From assembly GCF_032362555.1 (NCBI RefSeq), contig NC_083524.1, positions 6,868,001-6,932,000 of the forward strand: DNA of 64,000 bases, written 5' to 3'. Below, piece after piece: positions 1 to 11,650 of this stretch. The translations under genes were made by a program, and so were the position numbers. The notes beneath the pieces were generated by a model. That model was not told the DNA's origin and did no database searches. It worked only from the letters and a program-made list of their open reading frames with translations. The first letter of the stretch is position 1. Every line of letters begins with the position of its first letter. The stretch comes from Amyelois transitella. Its lineage: Eukaryota; Arthropoda; Insecta; Lepidoptera; Pyralidae.

Positions 1-388
1 AAAGTAAGTCCCAATGATCTATTCATTAACGTTTACAAAACATATGCCTTACTTCTTTTGAATTTTTTGTTTTATTTCACAGTTATGTACAGAAATACTG
101 CAACAAATAAGACATAGTATGTGAATTATAAGTATACAGTTATTTACATAAAGACGGCAAATAATAAGACATAGTAAGTATAATAAGCCGGATACAAAAG
201 TGATAAACGTTTATTTGCGGTAAATGCAATTGGGAATACGAAGAGATAATATATTTTATTGTGTGTTTTAGCAATGTAAAAGTAAAAAAAAATATAGAAA
301 TGTATCCAAGCAAATTTCGCAAATTTTGAAAAGTCGCACAGACAGAATCTGTAGTCTGTATCTGTAGTCGCACATTATTGCCTAAGTA

Positions 389-647
389 CATACATACATA
401 CATATAATCACGTCTATATCCCTTGCGGGGTAGACAGAGCCAACAGTCTTGAAAAGATTGAAAGGCTACGTTCAGCTATTTGGCTTCAAGATAGAATTGA
501 GATTCAAATAGTGACAAGTACTAGCCCATCGCCTACAAGAAGAATTCCAAGTTTATAAGCCTATCCCTTAGTCACCTTTTACGACATCCATGGGAAAGAG
601 ATGGAGTGGTCATATTATTTTTTCTATTGGTGCCGGTAATCACACGG
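389..647 (-). mobile_element. SINE-A, full length
   Basis: The sequence runs from the ATGT-repeat tail (plus-strand start) to the GTGCCG 5' end. The 8-bp target duplication cctaagta is at 381-388 and 648-655. Confidence 0.8.
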
Positions 648-655
648 CCTAAGTA

Positions 656-2449
656 TTGTCATTATGTAGGCGTTGGTACAAAAAAACTAATGTATAGTTT
701 CACCCGCCCGCCAGTGTATCGAACACAGTGTTATAGAAAATCAGCAGCGCCGTCCATATAATGAGGCAATACTGGTGCTAATGGGGCAGAAGCCTTACTT
801 AGCTGGATTGGACTCTTCGGAGCCCTAATTAAGGCGGCCATTAGTCTTCCGACGGGTTTATAAGGATTTATGTGCCTTGGATATTCATGATAGTTCTTAT
901 GCGGGTAGGGCATGAGCTAAGATTTTTTCGATACTTAAATTAAGTATCTCTTTTTTTTACATGAGTTCTCAAAGATTTAGTTCCGTCGTCTCAGTAAGCC
1001 ATTCAGCTTAATGTGGCCTTGTAAGATTTGTTAGAACGGGACTGATATGTGTTAAAGGCAAAAGCCCCTTAATTAAATAAAGACTTTAAAAAAGTTGCTT
1101 TTGAGTCGAAGTATCGCGTCTTTATGGGATACTCGTATTGTAGGTATTAACAAATACGTTATGTTTACAAAAAACCACGCCTCTTTCCCGGAGAAGTAGG
1201 CAGCAAAGGGTTATATACCTTGATATTTTTAATAAAGTAAGTTTAGTGACTAGAAACAATAAAAAAATTACTTAACGGCCCTCACAATGGTCTAAGATTG
1301 TGATGAGAATCTTGACATAACAAACACGACGTGGATCTAAAACGAAATATGGGAATCGAACTTTAGCCCATTAGCGTGTTAACCAATACACCAACTTCTA
1401 TTAATTCTATAAAATAATATGGAAAAGGCGATATTCCTTAGTTGACTTTTTTATCATCGATTAACACAACAATTATAAATTAACACACTACACAATTAAT
1501 AATTCAAAAATGTATCTCTCAAAGTTAATTGAGAAAATTAATAACAGTAATAGAATGAGTCTGCTTTCGTCCGTTAAAATTTACTTTGAAAGCAACTGTG
1601 TATTTTTTTTAATTTCCTTTTCATAAACGGGACAAACAAAGTATAGTTTCGAACCGCACGTTATTAAATTCTTAAATTGCAATTCTCGATTGCAATACTG
1701 CCAGCTGTTACACAAGATTGCTAGATACGATTTATTCTGACTTTTGGTCATATGATCTTCATTTATAAAGAGAGCGAAAGTGGCAGATTGGTTAATAAAT
1801 ATGGCCACTGACGGTGGATTCGTGACTATCAATTTCATTATTTTTAATTTGATTACTACCTTACAAAGGTTAAACGTTACATTCATATTATCAATATTTT
1901 GTTGGTTTACAAATGTTTTTGGTAGTGTGGTGACGGCAGAGTAGAAAAGCTTCACCCCGTGTCTTACTGTGGCTATCGTAAGAAGCGATTAAGGGATTAA
2001 GCAGGAGTCGGGCAACGCCTCCTACGCTAATATGACAACAAAGTCCAGAGATGACTTTGGGTAAAATCCTTCCATTTCTGGCCTTATCTAGCAGTTGACT
2101 TTTGTGGGTTGTTAAGGTTCAGTGTTTCTGCCCTTTATTTTGGAAACATAATCATGTTAAAGGGAGGAAGAATATAATTTTCTCAAATAATTTAAACTTT
2201 TATTGCTCTTTGCGGAGACAACCCAGTTTCTTACTGTTCATGAATGTTAATAGAGGTTTCTAAAGTATTTTTGTGGTAATCTTAAAAGCCCTCTCCTTTA
2301 AGCCGACCGTTAAATTATGATGGTTTGTGGCGAAATCTATACGCCACAAGTCACAAGAAAAAATAAAATTACGCGACGCTATCAAACAAAAACAGCGAAA
2401 AAAAAACCTAAATCGCGCAAGCAAAGATTTCACGGATTGGAGTTATATA
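656..2449. other. no gene seen
   Basis: AT-rich DNA. A short LINE-C tail-like piece (CACGCCTCTTTCCCGG, ~1178) and a faint tRNA-like block on the minus strand near 1343-1400 (AGTTCGATTCCC) are the only repeats seen. Confidence 0.5.
1581..1955 (-). other. unclassified 124-aa open frame
   Basis: Longest frame in the first 10 kb. Has several cysteines (LAILCNSWQYCNRELQ) but no recognised motif or signal peptide. Probably chance; kept because of its length in AT-rich DNA. Confidence 0.18.
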
Positions 2450-3420
2450 TGTTACAGTTAAAACTAGTTTTTAGATAGAACGCGTTTTCCCTAGTAGAAC
2501 TAGTTATAACTAAATGCCTTTGTTAAAACTAGAATTAACTAATGCTCAAAATTAAATATCAGTTAAAACTAGTTCTTACTAGACAACACGCGTTTTTCCG
2601 AAGAGAGCCAGTTAAAACTGTTCCGACCAAGGTCAAAAAGGTGTCTCTGCAAGAAAAATGGTTGCCTTTGTAACTCAAAGTGCCACGATCGTTCGTCTTG
2701 TAATAACAAGTAGATCCTCATCCTTTTTATAAATTTAAGATTATTTAATTTTTATATTGTATGCTAACCAAAGTTCCATAAAAATTTCCGTTTTTAAAAT
2801 TTTATGTTTGTGGTACAGAACACACAAAACTTGTTTGATTATGATGACATATATTATTTAATTTTAATTAGTATTATACTTGGCAACTACTTCATGTCGA
2901 TGTTCCCTAAAATGTTCCTTTAGTGTAAGACAAGTATAATTGAGAGGAATGAATTGTGGTCAGCATTTTTAATGCATGGGGTGAGCAGTCTCTTAATACG
3001 AGCACTGAAATCCTTATATGAGGATTCGAGTGCTTGTGTCAGGATAAACCTTTCTCAATCTTAAACTACTCAATGGTTTAAGACACTCATTCCTCTCAAC
3101 TCTGTCATACAATATAAAAATTAAACAATCTTAAATTTATACAAAGGATGAGGATCTACTTGTAATTACAAGACAAACTATCGTGGCAATTTGTGTTACA
3201 AAGGCAATCATTTTTCTTGCAGAGACACCTTTTTGACCTTGGTCGGAACAGTTTTAACTGGCTCTCTTCGGAAAAACGCGTGTTGTCTAGTAAGAACTAG
3301 TTTTAACTGATATTTAATTTTGAGCATTAGTTAATTCTAGTTTTAACAAAGGCATTTAGTAAAAACTAGTTCTAACTAGGGAAAACGCGTTCTATCTAAA
3401 AACTAGTTTTAACTGTAACA
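2450..3420. mobile_element. 971-bp foldback element with ~311-bp terminal inverted repeats
   Basis: Arms run 2450-2760 and 3109-3420. They match almost throughout, with terminal sequence TGTTACAGTTAAAACTAG. The arms carry several degenerate GTTAAAACTAG/AACTAGTT motifs and ACGCGTTTT blocks, reminiscent of clustered transposase-binding sites. The spacer (2761-3108) holds further nested palindromes, including a hairpin of CGAGCACTGAAATCCT against AGGATTCGAGTGCT near 2998-3036. Both flanks are TATATA, which would be the target duplication. No coding frame of note is present, so it is non-autonomous. I cannot assign a superfamily. Confidence 0.8.
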
Positions 3421-3915
3421 TATATATACCCTCCAACACAACATCGTCTAAGCCGCAGTTCCCCAGACATATCACCTATCCTTATCTTATTGATTAAAAA
3501 AGATAATTTAATGCTTTCACTTTTGGATAGACTATGACTGTGTCTAACATACATTCAGATTAATCGTTTGTATGTGTTAACTTTTAACTTGTTCATCCTA
3601 GATATATTTTTTCATAAATTTTCAGATTTTACCTTAGCGAGTTGGTTTTAATTAATTGAAATTTCCCAAGTGAGTAAAACTTTGAATAAAAAATAGTCAA
3701 CTGAAAAACAAGTTAATGAAATAAATATTACGCCTTTATCCCCAACATGGTAGACAGAGTCTAGAATAATTACGAAAGTACAGAAAAGCTCAGCATTGAG
3801 ATTCAAATCTTTTTATAACTACATATGTATTTCATTTACTTATTTTTCAGTTAACTATTCTTTTATCCATTATTTGAATTGTGACAGATTGCTAGCACAT
3901 GGCCAAGAATAATAT

Positions 3916-4080
3916 CGGGGTAGACAAAGCCAACAGTCTTGAAAAAATACTGATAGGCCACGATCAGCTGTTTGGCTTACTGATAGAATTGAAATTCATT
4001 TTACGCCTTTTACGACATCCATTGGAAAGAGATGGAGTGCTCCTATTCTTATTTTATTGGTGCCGGGAACCACACGGCAC
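3916..4080 (-). mobile_element. SINE-A with internal deletion
   Basis: Tail-side sequence from CGGGGTAGAC and the intact 5' end CCACACGGCAC are present, with a gap in the middle (TGAAATTCATTTTACGCC). Confidence 0.75.
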
Positions 4081-4490
4081 TAAAATACCTAGTTACATTG
4101 TGTGAAATCAAGATTCCTTTGAATATAAAATAAGAATGTTTGCTAAAAAATCAGGCACATCGTCCTTCGGAGTTAAGGGCGGAGTATTTACATGACAAAG
4201 GGTGCTCCATATCTGTGGACACTCACAAATTCATGGAATTCCCGGGGGAATATCTCTCCTGATTTCAGGTTGAGAATGTTGAACCCGCGAATAATTTTGC
4301 TCGCATTTTTGCGGGACACTTTATTAGACGGCTACCTTTTGGCCCGAAATAACGTTCCAGTTTTCTTGGGAATTTATATAAATCCTCTTTAAATACTCTT
4401 TTAAGATTTTTTGCCAAATTTCATCTTTCCACGGCTCTACTAGCCTTCTTGTGAATATTTCGGGAATTCTTGCCAAATTTCAGCTCCTTT

Positions 4491-4709
4491 CATACATACG
4501 AGTACATACATATAGTCACTTCTATATTCATTACGGGGAAGACAGAGCCAACAGTCTTGAAAAGAACCAAATGTCACGTTCAGTTGTATGGTTTCAGGAT
4601 GGAATTTTGATTTAAATGGTGACAGGTTGCTAGCCCATCGCCGACAAGAGGAGACCCAAGCAGATAAGATTATCCCTTAGTCGCCTTTTACGACATTAAT
4701 GGGAACAAT
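4491..4709 (-). mobile_element. SINE-A, 5' truncated
   Basis: Starts with the ATAC tail and ends at GGGAACAAT. It abuts a second copy in the opposite orientation. Confidence 0.75.
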
Positions 4710-4832
4710 ATGGATCTCAATTCTATCATCAAGCCAAACAGCTCAATGTGGCCTATCAGTCTTTGATGACTGTTGGGTCTGTCTACCCCGCAAGGGATAT
4801 AGACGTGATTATATGTTATGTTATACATATAT
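4710..4832 (+). mobile_element. SINE-A 3' half, head-to-head with the previous copy
   Basis: Runs from ATCTCAATTCTATCATC to GATATAGACGTGATTATATG. Together with 4491-4709 it forms an inverted pair. Confidence 0.75.
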
Positions 4833-4931
4833 CATGTCTCTAACACGCTATAAACGTACCCCGGTAGGTATTTCTTTGTTCACAAATCATGTAAATTAAA
4901 TCTTACTCAGTTTACCATAAAACTAAAAACA

Positions 4932-5193
4932 CACATATGTACATACATATGGTCACGTCTATATCCCTTGCGGGGTAGACAGAGCCAACAGTATTAAAAA
5001 GACTAAATGACCACGTTTAGCTATCTGGCTTAATGATAGAATTGAGATTCAAATAGTGACAGGTTACTAGCCCATCGCCTAAAAAAGAATCCCAAGTTTG
5101 TAAGCCTATTCCTTAGTCGCCTATTACGACATCCATGGGAAAGAGATGGAGTGGTCCTATTCTTTTTTGTATTGGTGCCGGGAACCACACGGC
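4932..5193 (-). mobile_element. SINE-A, full length, 10-bp target duplication
   Basis: Complete copy. Direct repeats actaaaaaca lie at 4922-4931 and 5194-5203. Confidence 0.85.
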
Positions 5194-5432
5194 ACTAAAA
5201 ACATAAGACTATTTATTTGTAAACATACATATGTACCAAGTAAATATAAAATGTTATCTATGCCCAGATTCCACCGTAAACGAGGCACGTGCAGGTTCTT
5301 CTAAAATTTATTGGAACAATATCATACTGGAATTCATTGAATTTTTCAGTGAGAAATTGTTGGTCTGGTATTTTGGCTCGCTACTAAACATTTTCATTTC
5401 CTACACTAAAAATGTATGGTTCCCGCAGCAAA

Positions 5433-5535
5433 GCACGCGCCACGCCATTTTTATCGCGCGAAAATCTATCGCTATTTCGCTATTTATTATGACGTGAAAC
5501 GAGACAGCGATAATTTTTCGCTACAAATGCTGCAT
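5433..5535. mobile_element. palindromic CG-rich MITE (family D), decayed
   Basis: Left arm GCACGCGCCACGCC then TTTTTATCGCGCG. The right arm is degenerate (GACAGCGATAATTTTTCGC). Same family as 45509-45612 and 56461-56572. Confidence 0.55.
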
Positions 5536-7484
5536 GAGATGGATGGACTTTAAACAAGATTTCATTAAATACTTAAAGAGTTGGTACTTTTTATAATACA
5601 TACGAATAATGAGTTATGATGTAAACAGAGCCAATAGTCTTGAATTGAAAGGCCAAGTTCAACTGTATGGCTTTATGATACAATATTATTTCATCACATA
5701 ACTATTTCATATTTTTATCTTTAACAATATTTCATTTCAACACACCATGTTTTTTACCAGTCTTTTTTTTGTAAAGTATATCATCACCTAACCGGGTATT
5801 GGTTCAAAGAAAAAAAAACACTACAAACTAACCAAACTGATCGTCAAATTTAATAACTAAGTAAATAAACACTCACCAATACATGGATCGTGGCAAGTGG
5901 ACAAATGTAGTCTCTGTCTACCCTTTAGCAAAAAAAAACGGGTTTTATGTATGTTAAAATTACTAAGAAGTACCATTGTACTAAATTTCTCTTAAGGTTA
6001 AGTTCTATTCTATTTATTTATTCCTTGATGTACATGAATTTATATATATATATTAAAACGAAAATAGCAGAAACCGTACCACCAACACAAGTCCTCATTT
6101 CACATATGACGGATGCCCATTCATACTTGACGAAACTCAATTTCGCTCGCGTAAAACGGAATTTAAAACAACAGACTGAAAATGAAGGCTTGTGTGCGAA
6201 AGCCGCGTTTTATTAAACTGAAAAACTTTGCGACGCCCGGAGAGTTTTCATTCAATGAGAGAAATGGAACGCATTTGTTACCTTTGCGGGTACCAATGTT
6301 AGAGTTATTTAATTTTGGAACGAGGAAATAAACGGTTAAAAATGTCTTTGAAAGACAATTTTTTTATCCGAATTTCAGTCGAAAGTGGTATATTTCTCGC
6401 GAATATTATTTGTAAAAACTTACAAGTAGCATTGTCATTCAAAATGGCAATACTGCCAGCCTTCTGGGCATACTCCCGCAAGTTATTACAATTTATAAAT
6501 TTAATTTTAGTTGGTAATTTTTTTTAAGCAGTTATAGTTTGTGTTCTTTTAGTTTTTGATTTAAAATCCATAGCAGTTATTTTACGCATCCAAGTTTTCG
6601 GATGAAAGCTAGCGTGGGTATGACTTGTATGATAAAAATCTGAATATAATTTAAGAACCGTGTTTTGGGTTGGTGTAATATATGAAAAAGGGTCGAGAAA
6701 TCTCATCACATATACAACATAGTGTTTTGTTATCATGCGGACATCTGTGTTACACAAAGTTCGGAAATTTTCCGCGGTGACTCGGATTCCTGTGTTCTAT
6801 ACCTAGACAGAACAGGAAACTGACTGACTGACTTATCAACGCATAACGAAAATCTTCTTATTTTGTCTATTCCTATTGGAATGGATGGAACAATGCGAGC
6901 GATTAAGTTTATCACAAACCTTTTTTTTAACAGTATTATTGAGTACATTAATTTCTATCTATTGGGTATTTAACCGCAGAATCACATCCAGTCGCATCCT
7001 CACCTTTTTTAAGATGATGCTGAATTCGGAAAGTCAGTTTTTTGCACTGAGCAACTCCCGTACTTATTAGATCACATTTATACATATTTCTAAATATTGC
7101 TATAATCACAAGAAGAGATATCACAAATTGTCTGACCCAACGTGTTTCCTTGCATTACTTATGGGATACTAACTCAACGATGCTACTTATATAATAGGTA
7201 CATTTACGAAAGTAATACAAATTTTATGCATTTTCTTCGAAGTGTGCGAATCTAAAGTCTGACATCCACTGAAATGATATAGTGATAAAATATGAAAATG
7301 ACGCTAAATTCGGGTGCTGCAAATGCTCATAGGAAAAACTAAGCTGGGTAACTGAATATTAAATAATATTTTTAAATCCAATTCTTTGCGTTCAAGTTAA
7401 GCTTTACTGTATAAACCATATGAATATCTTGTACATATTATTGAGCGATTGATGGACAACGTGAAACTTCTAAACCCTTGCTTG
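5536..7484. other. no gene seen
   Basis: AT-rich. A decayed SINE-A trace lies near 5615-5685 and a LINE-C trace (GGATCGTGGCAAGTGG) at 5884-5930. Open frames here are short and lack motifs. Confidence 0.5.
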
Positions 7485-7578
7485 CATGAAGAGAGTTATG
7501 ATGTGAAAGAAGTCTGCAGGGATCGTGGCAATTGGCAAGATGTAGTCTCTGCCTACCCATCCCGGAGAGTGATTTTCT
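7485..7578 (+). mobile_element. LINE-C 3' end fragment
   Basis: Matches the repeated LINE-C tail (GAAGAGAGTTATGA, CTGCAGGGATCGTGGCAA, GTAGTCTCTGCCTACC), diverged. Confidence 0.6.
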
Positions 7579-7635
7579 TAAATGCCCCGTACAGTTCACA
7601 AATTGACGCCACTCCAGTACTAAGAGAGGAAATTA

Positions 7636-7728
7636 CATACATACATATGGTCACGTCTATATCCCTTGTGGGGTAGACAGAGTCAATAGTCTTGAAAAGA
7701 CTGATAGGCCACGTTCAGCTATTTTGGC
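7636..7728 (-). mobile_element. SINE-A, strongly 5' truncated, 11-bp target duplication
   Basis: Only the 3' ~93 bp are present. agaggaaatta is repeated at 7625-7635 and 7729-7739. This shows that the ATGT end is the 3' end and that truncation occurs at the other end. Confidence 0.85.
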
Positions 7729-7739
7729 AGAGGAAATTA

Positions 7740-8682
7740 AACGAGATTTTTCATCAGTATAGTACAGGTAGCTAAGGCAGCTCAGTATATCTTACACACC
7801 ACTGGATTGTCGCCCGATTCGATACATTAGACGGCAAGGGTGAGGGGTGAGGGGGGCATTGCGAGCTCTCCCCAGAGTATTGTGATTTACGACGTCTTCT
7901 GCATCATATCATATTCCATCGCGTATTTTTACAACAGCCTTTCTTCTAAACGAATACTTAAACAGACGATTTTTATGATAATGAAGTGATCTTAAAAAAT
8001 GCAAAGAAAAAAGCTAGTTTTAAACAAATTTTATTACTTGATTTGTATAACCTGATAGAAACTCAGTAAATATATTTTTTAAATACTTAATTGAAAATAT
8101 CTTTAAAAATATATATTTCTTATTATTGTACTATTTGTACCATATCTATCTCTTTTGTGCTGTTTTCCTTATTTTATGGTGCAATAAAGAGTTTATGTAT
8201 CTGTTTATGTATGTGTATCTATTGTCGTTTGCATTGGAAAAGTAGAAAAAGCCTTAATTATAATTGCTGTTTATTTATTTAAAACTTTATTGCACAAAAC
8301 AAAAATACACAAAAGGCGGACTTAATGCCGTTTGACATTCCCTACCAGTCAACCAGCTGACCAAACAGAAAAAACTTTAAGTTGGTGGTGCGATAAAGTG
8401 CACATGCATAATGAAAAATACATACATTACATGTTTTAAAATGAAGTTAATAAATATATAAAGATTTAAGAACACAATGGCTGTTCTATATATTTCATTA
8501 GGGACAGTATCTGGGATGGCAAATCTATTTGACAGTATTTTGGTGGTACTAACAGCGGTTTTAACACTAACCTTAAGGTCCTATCGGACCTCTGCAACCT
8601 CTGCAGAGGAATCTAACCCAAATGTATGGGTAATGATAAAAAATGCAGTGTATAATTGTCTCCTTCCTTAATCTTTTGAGCT
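7740..8682. other. no gene seen
   Basis: AT-rich spacer without recognisable repeats or coding signals. Confidence 0.5.
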
Positions 8683-8763
8683 TCCTTAGTCGCCTTTTAC
8701 TATATCCGTAGAAAAGAGACGAAGTGGTCCCAATCCATTAAAGTGCTATGAACCACACAGCAC
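8683..8763 (-). mobile_element. SINE-A 5' fragment
   Basis: Contains TTAGTCGCCTTTTAC and GAACCACACAGCAC; diverged. Confidence 0.65.
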
Positions 8764-9031
8764 AGAGAGTAAAGCCGTGAGTAAACGCTAATAATTTCCA
8801 AACAGCAATCCGCCATTCCACAAATACGGCTAAACTAAATCGGATCCGGCGTTCCGACTGATTCAATTAATTGAATTCCAAGCCGTACTGGCGTAAAGGC
8901 ATATTTTGGATGTTTGCGAGTCCTGATTTGTAGGTACGTCGGAATTAATTAGCCTGTCTACAAATTTAGAATAGGACCACTCGATCTCTTTTCTATAGAT
9001 TTGGTCAAAAGGGACTATAAGGCGCTTTTGC

Positions 9032-9172
9032 TGTCATGAGTTTTATCGCTCGCGTGCGGATGCTTTCACGCTCCTGCCCTGTAGCATGACACGCGCGAGG
9101 CCGTTTTTATCGCCCGAGAAAAAAGGCCTCGCGCGTGCCACGATACGGGGGCTGACGGCGTGCGCATGACAG
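9032..9172. mobile_element. palindromic CG-rich MITE (family D, diverged)
   Basis: Outer inverted repeat CTGTCATG / CATGACAG encloses CACGCGCGAGGCCG and its complement around a TATCGC core. Confidence 0.55.
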
Positions 9173-9234
9173 TAAAATGGGTCCTATGGTCTATTCCCGT
9201 AAAGATTATAAAACTTAATTAAAATGAATGGAAC

Positions 9235-9440
9235 CTTAGGTAGATTCTGCTTTTAGAATCGGCGGCAGACTAGCGACCTGTAACTTTTTGAATCTCAATA
9301 TGGTCGGCAAACCAAATATTTTGATATTTTAGAGGGATATTCTGAATCTAGCCATACAGTTGAACGTAGCCTTTCTGTCTCCCGAGACTTTTGGCTCTAT
9401 CTACTCCGTTAATGATCAAACGTGATTATATGTATGTGTA
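9235..9440 (+). mobile_element. SINE-A, decayed
   Basis: Recognisable GCGACCTGTAACTTTTTGAATCTCAA-type block and the end CGTGATTATATGTATGTG. Confidence 0.55.
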
Positions 9441-9888
9441 TTGCAAGACAGATGTCAGAAAGTGGACCTTGACAACAAGCGGACAGAATTAATCAAGCTT
9501 TTATCAATATTCCCTTATTAAAAAAACCTGACCTTCTAATCTTGTGATCTCGAGTTTTGATTATCTCTGTCTTTCCCGTTAGAGATAAAGACGACATACA
9601 TACATGTATGCGAACGGGTTTCTATACGTTTTCACTCCACAAATCCTATAAAGCAAGTACATTGAATGCGACATAGTACATAGAATTGTACAGAATAGGC
9701 ACCGAGAGTGGCCAGTTCTGTTCGATGGCATGCCATGAATGTCTATTTAGTATCCTGCAAGGTATTCGTAGTACGAAGTACAGCTACTGGTTTATCAGAT
9801 ATTGATTTATATAAATACATCTAAATCTAAAGATGACGAATCGAATATAATATGTAGTGTCTAGCTAATAATAAATTATTATTAATGT

Positions 9889-10146
9889 GCCGTGTGGTTC
9901 CCGGCACCTATAAAAAAAGATGAGAACCACTCCATCTCGTTCGCATGGATGTCGTAAAAGGCGACTAAGGGATGGCTAATAAACTTGGTGGATGGCTAAT
10001 TCTTCTTTTTGGCGATGGCTAGCAGCCTGTCACTTTTGGAATCTCAATTCGATCAGCTATATAGCTGAACGTAGCCTTTTAGTCTTTTCAGGACTGTTGG
10101 CTCTGTCTACCCCGGAAGGGATATAGACGTGATCATATGTATGTAT
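9889..10146 (+). mobile_element. SINE-A, full length
   Basis: From GTGCCGTGTGGTTCCCGGC to the tail GACGTGATCATATGTATGTA. Confidence 0.8.
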
Positions 10147-10149
10147 AAG

Positions 10150-10272
10150 TACTGATGTCTGATTAAGACGCGTGATGCGCATGGAACACAGGTTCAGGCA
10201 GTAGGATTCGAACCAGTACCTTGAGTCGAGCACGCTTTTTGAGTCTTACACCACTAGACCACGGACGCTTCA
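10150..10272 (-). repeat. tRNA-like sequence (SINE head), not a tRNA gene
   Basis: On the minus strand, a box A-like TGGTCTAGTGG is followed by a box B GGTTCGAATCC. The 5' GCGTCCG has no pairing partner after box B, so no acceptor stem forms. It resembles a pol III promoter head different from that of the tRNA-SINE family B. Confidence 0.55.
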
Positions 10273-10412
10273 CCTTACATAAATGCGACAGTAAAATAAA
10301 AATATTTCCCGCTGTTAGTGCATTTCACATTTTTATAGTACAGAATACAGTCAATAAAAATAAATGTTCTGTGAGCTTAGTGTTTATGAATATGCGCATA
10401 TTCAGTCCACAG

Positions 10413-10686
10413 TAGTGTTGTAGTCCACTATCGATATATGCTATCGATAGTTGAGTAAAAGCGATTGTATCCATAGGACTAGTGCTGTTTGTTGACTATT
10501 GCAATAACTATCGATAGTTTTGGCCATTCGATAGTGAAAGCAATACTATTGAAGGAAATATCGATAAGCTAAAACTGTCGATCATATCGATACTATTGAA
10601 GCTTCAATATCGATAGAATCGATGGTATTGAAACTAACTGAGTTATCGATACTATCGATAGACCTATCGATATTTCGGCAACGCTA
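10413..10686. mobile_element. hAT-type MITE carrying nine TATCGATA palindromes
   Basis: Ends are TAGTGTTG and CAACGCTA. Flanking 8-bp near-duplicates gtccacag (10405-10412) and gttcacag (10687-10694) indicate hAT insertion. The 274 bp contain nine copies of the palindrome TATCGATA plus several half-matches. No coding capacity. Confidence 0.75.
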
Positions 10687-10917
10687 GTTCACAGATAACA
10701 TAGTATTATATATAGGCTGATAGAGCTTTTGGGAGTTTGGCCAAATTTGGGTAACATTTCGCAGAGTAAACATATAAACTTGAAGGAGTGGGGGAAACAT
10801 GACTGTGACTAGAGATAGTGTTTGTTTGTCTTTACCCCTTAACTCGGAAACTAACTGGATGTCTATTTATTTCAAAGTTTATTATATGTATAATCAAATA
10901 ACTTTTGAACCTACAGC

Positions 10918-10992
10918 TTAACGTGGCCTTCTAGTCTTTTCAAGACTGTTGTATACATATATATATATACGTGATTGTATGTACGTATGTAA
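10918..10992 (+). mobile_element. SINE-A 3' fragment
   Basis: AACGTGGCCTTCTAGTC and TTTTCAAGACTGTTG, with a decayed tail. Confidence 0.6.
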
Positions 10993-11454
10993 ACTAATTG
11001 TAGGTCACATGATCACGGATTTATTTCAGAGGCTTCGAACAAGCCGTGATTTGAGTGCGACATCGAGAATCAATATGGCTGATTGAATTCGATCCCGAAT
11101 TTTGCTTGCGAACACCCTTCTGTGACAGATTGATATTTAAAACAATGATTGAACGCTGATGGCGTGGCCTCCTTTGTATGGATCCTCGGAAAATGTTAAA
11201 TTAAATGAAAAAGGTTGAATTTTCTCTGTGAAAGCGGATTGCATCGGAAACAATGGCTGCCGCAATGTTATTGAAACAGAATGTGATTATGAATATTCTT
11301 GAGCTTACCGACTTGGAAAAACGTGGAGAATACAAAAAAATGAGTTTATTTGGTTATGGGTCGGGGAATTCAAAGCCTTGTTAATGTACCTTGATCGGAC
11401 TGGGGACGTACTGGCAAAATAATTTTTTTTAAATATATTTAGTGTATCTTAATC

Positions 11455-11650
11455 TCAAATCTATATATCTTTATAAAAGCGAAACACACTGACTAACTCA
11501 TCACGAAATCTGGAAAATACTGAGCCAATGTAGATGAAATTTGGCAGAAAGGTAGAATAATTAGTTGACACTCACTAAGAATTGTTACGATTGGATTGAT
11601 TTGGTTATGTTGTCTAACAGGGGATTTCCCAAAATTCCTGCGGGAATGGA
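11455..11650 (+). mobile_element. Helitron-like fragment
   Basis: Contains a CTGACTAACTCATC block and ATGAAATTTGGCAGAAAGGT, seen in related forms at 24005-24219. No clear CTAG end. Confidence 0.45.

Noticed and set aside
731..913. 60-aa minus-strand frame tested as a missing K2P exon
   Set aside because: No pore signature and no convincing splice borders; the frame ends in a stop without a donor.
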